Shown one piece after another: positions 23,677 through 31,300 of a stretch of 64,000 bases of DNA. Within the stretch, counting starts at the first letter, position 1. Every line of letters begins with the position of its first letter. Origin of the DNA: Neoroseomonas marina. GTDB taxonomy: Bacteria; Pseudomonadota; Alphaproteobacteria; Acetobacterales; Acetobacteraceae. Below the pieces are notes generated by a model. That model made no database searches. It was not told where the DNA came from and was given only the letters and a program-made list of their open reading frames with translations. Both the position numbers and the translations under genes were made by a program. Where the stretch lies: contig NZ_JABBKX010000002.1 in the NCBI RefSeq assembly GCF_012927745.1, positions 473,999 through 537,998 on the forward strand. The letters run 5' to 3'.

Positions 23677-24504
23677 CTACTGTACGAGCGCCCCGTCGGC
23701 CGCCGCGAAGTCGAAGCCTTCGATCCGCGCGCGGCCGGCGAGCACCGCGATGTACTGCCGCACGGCGGCGCGCCAGGCCTGGGCGCGCAGGTCGGCGGCG
23801 ACGCGCTCGGCCACCGCCTCGTAGGGCATGCGCGTGGCCGGGGCGTGGGCGTGCAGTTGCACGACGTGCATCCCGTAGCGGGACGTCACCACGACGGGAC
23901 TGACCTGGCCGGGCGAGAGGCTCGCGAGGCACGTCTCGAACTCCGGCACGGTGCTGCCGCGCGCGACCTGGCCGAGATGGCCGCCCTGGTCGCGCGAGGG
24001 GCAGGCGGAATGCAGCCGCGCCAGGGCGGGCAGGCTGTCAGGGTCGGCCTGGATCTGGGCGAGGATCTCTTCGGCCCGCGCGAGGGCCGTGGCGCGCTCG
24101 GCCTCGTCCTCGGGGTCGGCCGCGATGAGGATGTGGCTCGCCTCCCACAGGTCCGGGGCGCCGAAGCGTTCCGGATGGGCGGCGTGCCAGCGGCGCGCGG
24201 CGGCCTCGTCGAGCGCGGGGACGGTGATCTCGGCCGCGAGCAGCACGTCGAGCGCGGCATCGTCCTCGGGGTCGAGGCCGCGCGCGACGGCCGCGTCCTG
24301 CAGCAGGCGGCGGATGACCAGCGCCTGCGCCGCGGCGTTCCAGGCGGCCTCGGCGGTGTCGGCGGGGTGGTGCTGCATCTCGGCGGCGACCTCGCGCGCC
24401 GTGATGGGGGTGCCGTCGACCAGGATGTCCTGTTCGGGCAGGTCCGGGCCCTGCCGCGCGGGTTCGGCGGGGCGTTCGGGCGGGGCGTGGAAATGGACGG
24501 CCAT
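23677..24504 (-). CDS. PpiC-type peptidyl-prolyl isomerase in the nar operon
   Basis: A 275-residue protein with a parvulin domain in its second half (DLWEASHILIAADPEDE near 120-136, then GGHLGQVARGSTVPEFETCLASLSPGQVSPVVVTSRYGMHVVQLH). There is no clear signal peptide, so it is probably cytoplasmic, like NifM-type isomerases. The ATG at 24504 lies five bases after the narI stop. Parvulin genes next to narGHJI are common in proteobacteria and may help fold or mature NarG/NarH. Confidence 0.85.
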   Translation of the reverse strand: MAVHFHAPPERPAEPARQGPDLPEQDILVDGTPITAREVAAEMQHHPADTAEAAWNAAAQALVIRRLLQDAAVARGLDPEDDAALDVLLAAEITVPALDEAAARRWHAAHPERFGAPDLWEASHILIAADPEDEAERATALARAEEILAQIQADPDSLPALARLHSACPSRDQGGHLGQVARGSTVPEFETCLASLSPGQVSPVVVTSRYGMHVVQLHAHAPATRMPYEAVAERVAADLRAQAWRAAVRQYIAVLAGRARIEGFDFAAADGALVQ

Positions 24505-24509
24505 GGCGC

Positions 24510-25265
24510 CTACTCCGCCGGGCCTGCTTGCGGCGCGGCGACGGGGCCGGGCCGCGCGGTGGCGCCGCCGCGGCGGCGGACGATCTGCCAGTTGCGCCCG
24601 AGGTACCAGACGGGTGCGGAGAAGATGTGCACCAGGCGCGAGAACGGCGTGAGCAGGAACAGCGTCATGCCCAAGACCATGTGCAACTGGAACACCCAAT
24701 CCGCCCCACGCACATACTCGGCGGCACCGCCGCGGAAGGTGACGATGTGCTGCGCCCAGGCCGAGAGCTGCAGCATCATCCCGCCGTCGCGATGCCCGAT
24801 CGAGAAGGGCAGCGTGATGAGGCCGAGGCAGAGCTGCACCCACAGCATCGCCAGGATGACGATGTCGATGGTGGTCGAGGTGCGGCGGATCCGCTCGTCG
24901 AACAGGCGCCGGTGCAGCAGCAGCGTCAGGCCGATGAAGCAGAAGAAGCCTGCGATGCCGCCCGCGGTGATGGCGAGCGCCTGCTTCTGCTGCACCGTGA
25001 TGAAGTGCTCATAGACCGAATGCGGCGTCAGCAGGCCGACCAGATGGCCGAAGAAGATGAACAGGATGCCGAGGTGAAACAGGTTCGACCCGATGCGGAA
25101 CTGCCGCGCGCGCAGCAACTGCGATGATCCCGAGCGCCAGGTGTACTGGTCGCGGTCGAAGCGGATCAGGCTGCCGATGAAGAAGACGCCGGCGCAGATG
25201 TAGGGGTAGATCCCGAAGAGGAAGGTGTGCAGGTAGTCGGTGAAGCCGTTCCAGAGGGCGGACAT
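24510..25265 (-). CDS. narI: respiratory nitrate reductase, cytochrome b (gamma) subunit NarI
   Basis: A 251-residue, five-span cytochrome b that takes electrons from quinol to NarH. The N-terminus FLFGIYPYICAGVFFIGSLIRFDRDQYTWRSGSSQLL is typical of NarI. Haem-ligand histidines are in the NLFHLGILFIFFGHLVG segment (helix 2) and the DWVFQLHMVLGMTLFLLTPFSRLVHIFSAP segment (helix 5). AAGGAGAG precedes the ATG. It lies 12 bases after narJ. Confidence 0.96.
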   Translation of the reverse strand: MSALWNGFTDYLHTFLFGIYPYICAGVFFIGSLIRFDRDQYTWRSGSSQLLRARQFRIGSNLFHLGILFIFFGHLVGLLTPHSVYEHFITVQQKQALAITAGGIAGFFCFIGLTLLLHRRLFDERIRRTSTTIDIVILAMLWVQLCLGLITLPFSIGHRDGGMMLQLSAWAQHIVTFRGGAAEYVRGADWVFQLHMVLGMTLFLLTPFSRLVHIFSAPVWYLGRNWQIVRRRGGATARPGPVAAPQAGPAE

Positions 25266-25277
25266 CGCGGCTCTCCT

Positions 25278-25985
25278 TCAATGCCTGGCGGCGGCCTGGC
25301 GCACGGAGCGCAGGCGCTGGATCATGGCGGCGACCTTGGCGCGGGCGCCTTGCTGGTCGGGGTCGGATTCGGGGCCGAAGACCACGGGTTGGTCCTCATA
25401 GGCGGCATCGATGGCGGCGAGGTCGTCCTCGTCCGCCTGGTCCTGCGCGTCGGTCGGCAGGGTGGTGGGGGCGAGCCGCACCTCCGACAGCACGGCGGCG
25501 AGCACCGCGGCATAGCCGCGGGACGACGGCAGCCCGCGCGAGAGCAGCTTCGCGTGGATCTGCTGCAGCAGCGGCCCGGCCTGGGAGAGCAGGTTCGCCG
25601 CCGTTTCCGCCGGCGCGACCGCGCAGAACTCGAGCACGAGCGGCAGGTAGTCCGGCAGCTCATGCCCCGTCATGGCGAAGCCGTTCGCGTCGTAGATCGC
25701 GACCAGTTCCACCATGGCCGGGCCGCGGTTCCGCGTGTCGCCGTGGACATGCTCGAAGAGATGCAGGCTCGTCGCGCGGCCCCGGTCGAAGAGCCGCACG
25801 AAATCCTCCTGCCGGTCGAGCGGGTCGCCGGCCGCGAGCCGGCGCGCGAGCCGTTCCAGCGCGCGGCGGTCGCGGTCGGCGAAGCCCGCCGTGGCGATCG
25901 AGGACAGCACGTCCGGCAGGTCGGCGCGCAGCACCTCGTCCGGATAGCGCAGCAGGGTCGAGAGGATGGCGAGGCGCGTGTTCAC
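25278..25985 (-). CDS. narJ: nitrate reductase molybdenum cofactor assembly chaperone NarJ
   Basis: A 235-residue helical chaperone of the NarJ/DmsD/TorD class that holds NarG until the Mo cofactor is inserted. The conserved core is DRGRATSLHLFEHVHGDTRNRGPAMVEL and the ELPDYLPLVLEF motif. It starts with GTG at 25985, whose bases overlap the narH stop (GTGA); the first residues MNTRLAILSTLLRYP fit the family. The C-terminal tail is acidic and variable. Confidence 0.94.
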   Translation of the reverse strand: MNTRLAILSTLLRYPDEVLRADLPDVLSSIATAGFADRDRRALERLARRLAAGDPLDRQEDFVRLFDRGRATSLHLFEHVHGDTRNRGPAMVELVAIYDANGFAMTGHELPDYLPLVLEFCAVAPAETAANLLSQAGPLLQQIHAKLLSRGLPSSRGYAAVLAAVLSEVRLAPTTLPTDAQDQADEDDLAAIDAAYEDQPVVFGPESDPDQQGARAKVAAMIQRLRSVRQAAARH

Positions 25986-27541
25986 GATTGGCCCTCCTTC
26001 TGCGCCTCGGCGGCCTCGCGGATGCGCGGCGGCGCCATGCGCCCGGCGGAGGGGCCGGAGGCGCTGAACAGGTTGCCCACCGTGCGGCCGTCGTAGCAGC
26101 CCTGGCCGAAGGAGAAGCCGCAGGACGACTTCAGGTCGAAGGCGTTCTCGGCGTATTCGCGGTGGGTGGTCGGGATGACGTAGCGGTCCTCGTAATTCGC
26201 GATCGCCAGCGTCTGGTACATGTCGTTCACCTGGTCCTTGGTCAGGCCGACCTTCGCCAGGATCTCCATGTCGTCGCGGTTCTCGACGGTGCGGGCGCGC
26301 ATGTGCATGCGCATCGCCATCATGCGCTGCAGCGCGAGCACGACCGGGGTTTCCGCGCCCGCCGTCAGCAGGTTGGCGAGGTACTTCACCGGGATGCGGA
26401 GCGAGGAGATGTCCGGCAGCCCATCCTGCCAGCCGACATGGCCGGCCTCGACCGCGGACTGCACGGGCGAGAGCGGCGGTACGTACCAGACCATCGGCAG
26501 GGTGCGGTATTCGGGGTGCAGCGGGAAGGCGATCTGCCAGTCGATGCACATCTTGTGCGCCGGGCTCTTGCGCGCCGCCTCCAGCCAGGCTTCCGGCACG
26601 CCGTCCTTGCGCGCCTGCTCGATCACCTTGGGATCATGTGGGTCGCAGAAGATGTCGAGCTGGCTGCGATAGAGCTGCTGGTCATTCTCGACCGACGCCG
26701 CTTCCTCGATGCGGTCGGCATCATAGAGCAGCACGCCGAGGTAGCGGATGCGGCCGACGCAGGTCTCGGAGCACACGGTCGGCTCGCCCGCCTCGATGCG
26801 CGGGTAGCAGAAGATGCACTTCTCGGCCTTACCGGACTGCCAGTTGTAGTAGATCTTCTTGTACGGGCAGGCGCTGACGCACATGCGCCAGCCGCGGCAC
26901 TTCTCCTGGTCGATGAGGACGATGCCGTCCTCCTCGCGCTTGTAGATCGAGCCCGACGGGCAGGAGGCGACGCAGGCCGGGTTGAGGCAGTGCTCGCACA
27001 GGCGCGGCAGGTAGAACATGAAGGTGTTCTCGAACTGCCCGTAGATCTGCTTCTGGATGCCTTCGAAGTTGCGGTCGGCGGAGCGCTTGCGGAACTCCGT
27101 GCCCAGGATCTCCTCCCAGTTCGGGCCCCACTTGATCTCCATCCGCTCGCCGGTGATCAGCGAGACGGGCCGCGCGACCGGCATCGCTTCCGATTCAGGT
27201 GCCGTCTGCAGGTGCGTGTAGTCGAAGGTGAAGGGCTCGTAATAGTCGTCGATCTCGGGGAGGTTCGGGTTGGCGAAGATGTTCGCCAGGATCCGCCACT
27301 TGCCGCCGATCTTCGGCTGGATCTTGCCGTTGCGCTTGCGCGTCCAGCCGCCCTTCCACTTGTCCTGGTTCTCCCAGTCCTTCGGATAGCCGATGCCCGG
27401 CTTGGTCTCGACGTTGTTGAACCAGGCGTATTCGACGCCCTCGCGGCTCGTCCACACCTGCTTGCAGGTGACGGAGCAGGTGTGGCAGCCGATGCACTTG
27501 TCCAGGTTCAGGACCATCGCGATCTGAGCGCGGATCTTCAT
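25982..27541 (-). CDS. narH: respiratory nitrate reductase, iron-sulfur (beta) subunit NarH
   Basis: A 519-residue electron-transfer subunit with four clusters. The first Cys group is CIGCHTCSVTC (16-26). Next come CEHCLNPACVASCP, then CRGWRMCVSACP, where tryptophan replaces one Cys and marks the [3Fe-4S] cluster. The last groups are KCIFCYPRIEAG and CSETCVGRIRYLG. Length is normal. It begins five bases after the narG stop. Confidence 0.97.
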   Translation of the reverse strand: MKIRAQIAMVLNLDKCIGCHTCSVTCKQVWTSREGVEYAWFNNVETKPGIGYPKDWENQDKWKGGWTRKRNGKIQPKIGGKWRILANIFANPNLPEIDDYYEPFTFDYTHLQTAPESEAMPVARPVSLITGERMEIKWGPNWEEILGTEFRKRSADRNFEGIQKQIYGQFENTFMFYLPRLCEHCLNPACVASCPSGSIYKREEDGIVLIDQEKCRGWRMCVSACPYKKIYYNWQSGKAEKCIFCYPRIEAGEPTVCSETCVGRIRYLGVLLYDADRIEEAASVENDQQLYRSQLDIFCDPHDPKVIEQARKDGVPEAWLEAARKSPAHKMCIDWQIAFPLHPEYRTLPMVWYVPPLSPVQSAVEAGHVGWQDGLPDISSLRIPVKYLANLLTAGAETPVVLALQRMMAMRMHMRARTVENRDDMEILAKVGLTKDQVNDMYQTLAIANYEDRYVIPTTHREYAENAFDLKSSCGFSFGQGCYDGRTVGNLFSASGPSAGRMAPPRIREAAEAQKEGQS

Positions 27542-27546
27542 GGCCG

Positions 27547-30500
27547 TTACTCCGCCGCCTTGAGGTCAGCCGCCTGGGGTGTCACCCGCGGCCCGTCCAG
27601 CCATTCGACATTCGCCATCTTCCGCACGAGCACGAACTCGTCACGGTTGGTGCCGATGGTGCCGTAGTAGTTGAAGCCGTAGGCGAGCTGCGCGTAGCCG
27701 CCGATCATATGCGTCGGCTTGATCGTGCAGCGCGTGACGGAGTTGTGGATGCCGCCGCGGGCATGCGTGATCTCGCTGCCCGGAACGTTCACGATCTTCT
27801 CCTGCGCGTGGTACATCATGACCATCCCCTTGGGGACGCGCTGGGAGACGACCGCGCGGGCGCAGAGCGCGCCGTTGGTGTTGAAGGCCTCGATCCAGTC
27901 GTTGTCCTCGATGCCGGCGTCCGCCGCATCCACCTCGGACAGCCAGACGATCGGCCCGCCGCGCGAGAGGGTGAGCATCAGCAGGTTGTCCGTGTAGACG
28001 CTGTGGATGCCCCACTTCTGGTGCGGGGTGATGAAGTTGAGCGCGATCTCCTTGTTGCCGTTCGGCTTCACGCCGTGCATCGGCCCCGTGGCCCGCAGGT
28101 CGACCGGCGGGCGGTAGAGGCAGAGCGCCTCCCCGAATGCGAGCATCCAGGGATGGTCCTGGTAGAGCTGCTGTCGGCCCGTCAGGGTCCGCCAGGGGAT
28201 CAGTTCATGCACGTTGGTGTAGCCAGCGTTGTAGCAGACCTCCTCGCTCTCCAGCCCCGACCAGATGGGCGAGGAGATGATCTTGCGCGGCTGCGCCTGC
28301 ACGTCGCGGAAGCGGATCGCCTCGTGCTCCTTCGGCAGCGCGAGGTGCGTGTGGTCGCGCCCGGTGAACGTGCCGAGCGCCTCCCATGCCTTGACCGCAA
28401 CGTGACCGTTGGTCTCCGGGGCGAGGTGCATCAGCGTCTCGCAGGCGTCGATGTCGGATTCCATCTTCGCCAGCTTGCCCTCGACACCGGGCACTTCGAC
28501 CTCGCCGTTGAGGTGGCGGAGGAACTCGACCTCATGCCCGGTCTTCCAGGCCATGCCCTTGCCGTTGTTGCCGAGCTTGTCCATGAGCGGACCGAGCGAG
28601 GTGAAGCGGGCATGGGTGTTCGGGTAGTCGCGCTCGACCACCGTCACCGCCGGCATGGTCTTGCCGGGGATCGGCTCGACCTCGCCCTTCTTCCACTCGC
28701 GCACGTGGTGCGTCTGGCCGAGCTCGGCCGGACTGTCATGCATCAGCGGGGTGAGGACGGTGTCCTTCTCCTTGCCGAGATGGCCGTTGCAGAGCGCGGA
28801 GAAGCGCTTCGCGATGCCACGGAAGATCGCCCAGTCGGTGCGGCTCTCCCAAGCCGGATCCACCGCCGCCGAGAGCGGATGGATGAAGGGATGCATGTCC
28901 GAGGTATTGAGGTCGTGCTTCTCGTACCAGGTGGCCGTCGGCAGCACGATGTCGGAGTACATGCAGGTGGTGCTCATGCGGAAGTCGAGCGTCACCAGCA
29001 GGTCGAGCTTTCCCTTCGGTGCCTCGTCATGCCACGCGGCCTCCTCCGGCTTCGCTGCACCCTGTTCGCCGAGATCCTTGCCCTGCACGCCGTGCTGCGT
29101 GCCGAGCAGATGCTTGAGGAAGTACTCGTGCCCCTTGCCCGAAGAGCCGAGCAGGTTCGACCGCCACACGAACAGGTTGCGCGGCCAGTTGGTCGGATGG
29201 TCGGGATCCTCGCACGACATCTCCAGCGTGCCGGCCTTGAGCGACTGCGCGACGTATTGCGGCACGGGCACGCCGGCGGCCTCGGCTTCCGCCGCGATGG
29301 TCAGCGGATTGCGCGCGAGCTGCGGCGCGGAGGGCAGCCAGCCCATGCGCTCGGCGCGGATGTTGAAGTCGATCAGCGTGCCCGTGAGCTGTTTCGGCGC
29401 GGTGGGAGACAGGATGTCCTTCACCTGCACCGTCTCGTAGCGCCACTGGTCGGTGTGCGCGTACCAGAACGACGTCGAGTTCTGCTGCCGCGGCGGGCGG
29501 GCCCAGTCGGTCGCGAAGGCGACAGGGATCCAGCCGGATTGCGGGCGCAGCTTCTCCTGGCCCACGTAATGCGCCCAGCCGCCGCCCGACTGGCCGATGC
29601 AGCCGCACATCACCAGCAGGTTGATGATGCCGCGGTAGTTCATGTCCGAATGGTACCAGTGGTTCAGCGCCGCCCCGAGGATGACCATGGACTTGCCCTT
29701 GGTCTTCTCGGCGTTGTCGGCGAATTCCCGCGCCACGGTGACGATCTGCTGGCGCGGCACGCCGCAGACGGCCTCGGCCCAGGCGGGGGTGTAGGGCGCC
29801 ATGGCGTCGTAGTTGGTACCGCCGTCGCGCGCCACGCCGTAGTTCGCGAGGAACAGGTCGTAGACGGTCGCGACCTTCGCGCTGCTGCCATCGGCCAGCC
29901 TGACCCACTGCACCGGCACGTCATGCGTGACGGTGTCGCCAAGCTGCGTCGGGTTGAAGAAGGCCGTCGCGCCGTCGCCGAAATAGGGAAAGGTCACCGC
30001 CGCCGTCTGGCCGCCCTGCAGCGACAGTCGCGGCGTCACCGCTTCCAGCGTCTTGGCGTCGCGGCCCTCGAGGTTCCACTTGCCCTGCTCGCCCCAGCGG
30101 AAGCCGATCGAGCCGGTCGGGACGTAGGGATTGCCGGTGGCATCGTCGATCGCAATGGTCTTCCAATCCGGGTTGTTCGCCTCGCCCGCGTTGCCGACTA
30201 GGTCGGAGGCGCGCAGCTGCCGGTCAGGCACCAGGCGCCCATCCTTCTCGGTCAGCATGACCAGCATCGGCATGTCGGAATACCGGCGACAGTAGTCGAG
30301 GAAATAGTCGCCGCGTCCCTTCGCGTGCCACTCGGACAGGATCACATGGCCCATCGCCAGCGCGAGCGCGGCGTCGGTGCCCTGCTTCGGGTGCAGCCAG
30401 AGATCGGCGAACTTCGACGCCTCGGAGTAGTCGGGCGTGACCGTCACCACCTTGGTGCCGCGATAACGGGCTTCCGCCATGAAATGCGCGTCCGGCGTGC

Positions 30501-31281
30501 GCGTCTGCGGCACGTTGGACCCCCACATCATGATGAAGCCGGCATTGTACCAATCTGCGGATTCAGGAACGTCCGTCTGCTCGCCCCAGGTCTGCGGGGA
30601 GGACGGGGGCAGGTCGCAATACCAGTCGTAGAAGGACATGCAGACGCCGCCGATCAGCGAGAGATACCGGCTGCCCGCGGCGTAGGAGACCATCGACATC
30701 GCCGGGATCGGCGAGAAGCCGATGATACGGTCCGGCCCGTGCTGCTTCGCGGTGTGCACGTTGGCGGCGGCGACGAGCTCCTCCGCTTCCTCCCAGGTCA
30801 CGCGCACGAAGCCGCCGAGGCCGCGCGCCGACTGGTATTCCCTGCGCTTGTCCGGATCGTCCTGGATCGACTTCCACGCCGCAACGGGGTCGACGTACTG
30901 CGCCTTGGCTGCACGCCACAGCTTCACCAGGCGCTTGCGCATCATCGGGTACTTGATGCGGTTCGCGCTGTAGAGATACCAGGAGTAGGACGCGCCGCGG
31001 GAGCAGCCGCGCGGCTCATGGTTCGGCAGGCCGGGCCGCGTGCGTGGATAGTCCGTCTGCTGCGTCTCCCACGTCACGATCCCGCCCTTGACGTAGATCT
31101 TCCAGGAGCACGAGCCGGTGCAGTTCGCGCCGTGGGTAGACCGCACGATCTTGTCGTGCGCCCATCGCGATCGATAGGCGTCTTCCCAGGCGCGGCTTTC
31201 GGTCGTCACCTCGCCGTAGCCGTTCGAGAACGTGCCGGCGTACTTCTTGAAGTAGGTCAGACGATCCAGGAAATGGCTCAT
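27547..31281 (-). CDS. narG: respiratory nitrate reductase, molybdenum (alpha) subunit NarG
   Basis: A 1244-residue bis-MGD catalytic subunit that reduces nitrate to nitrite on the cytoplasmic side. The N-terminal [4Fe-4S] site is the NarG-type His-Cys3 set: His50, Cys54, Cys58 and Cys93 (THGANCTGSC and EPRGCSRG). The Mo-site region is YCDLPPSSPQTWGEQTDVPE. There is no Tat signal, as expected for cytoplasm-facing Nar. GGAAGGA precedes the ATG. It is 19 bases downstream of narK in one leftward operon. Confidence 0.98.
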   Translation of the reverse strand: MSHFLDRLTYFKKYAGTFSNGYGEVTTESRAWEDAYRSRWAHDKIVRSTHGANCTGSCSWKIYVKGGIVTWETQQTDYPRTRPGLPNHEPRGCSRGASYSWYLYSANRIKYPMMRKRLVKLWRAAKAQYVDPVAAWKSIQDDPDKRREYQSARGLGGFVRVTWEEAEELVAAANVHTAKQHGPDRIIGFSPIPAMSMVSYAAGSRYLSLIGGVCMSFYDWYCDLPPSSPQTWGEQTDVPESADWYNAGFIMMWGSNVPQTRTPDAHFMAEARYRGTKVVTVTPDYSEASKFADLWLHPKQGTDAALALAMGHVILSEWHAKGRGDYFLDYCRRYSDMPMLVMLTEKDGRLVPDRQLRASDLVGNAGEANNPDWKTIAIDDATGNPYVPTGSIGFRWGEQGKWNLEGRDAKTLEAVTPRLSLQGGQTAAVTFPYFGDGATAFFNPTQLGDTVTHDVPVQWVRLADGSSAKVATVYDLFLANYGVARDGGTNYDAMAPYTPAWAEAVCGVPRQQIVTVAREFADNAEKTKGKSMVILGAALNHWYHSDMNYRGIINLLVMCGCIGQSGGGWAHYVGQEKLRPQSGWIPVAFATDWARPPRQQNSTSFWYAHTDQWRYETVQVKDILSPTAPKQLTGTLIDFNIRAERMGWLPSAPQLARNPLTIAAEAEAAGVPVPQYVAQSLKAGTLEMSCEDPDHPTNWPRNLFVWRSNLLGSSGKGHEYFLKHLLGTQHGVQGKDLGEQGAAKPEEAAWHDEAPKGKLDLLVTLDFRMSTTCMYSDIVLPTATWYEKHDLNTSDMHPFIHPLSAAVDPAWESRTDWAIFRGIAKRFSALCNGHLGKEKDTVLTPLMHDSPAELGQTHHVREWKKGEVEPIPGKTMPAVTVVERDYPNTHARFTSLGPLMDKLGNNGKGMAWKTGHEVEFLRHLNGEVEVPGVEGKLAKMESDIDACETLMHLAPETNGHVAVKAWEALGTFTGRDHTHLALPKEHEAIRFRDVQAQPRKIISSPIWSGLESEEVCYNAGYTNVHELIPWRTLTGRQQLYQDHPWMLAFGEALCLYRPPVDLRATGPMHGVKPNGNKEIALNFITPHQKWGIHSVYTDNLLMLTLSRGGPIVWLSEVDAADAGIEDNDWIEAFNTNGALCARAVVSQRVPKGMVMMYHAQEKIVNVPGSEITHARGGIHNSVTRCTIKPTHMIGGYAQLAYGFNYYGTIGTNRDEFVLVRKMANVEWLDGPRVTPQAADLKAAE

Positions 31282-31300
31282 CGTCTCTGTTCCTTCCCGG

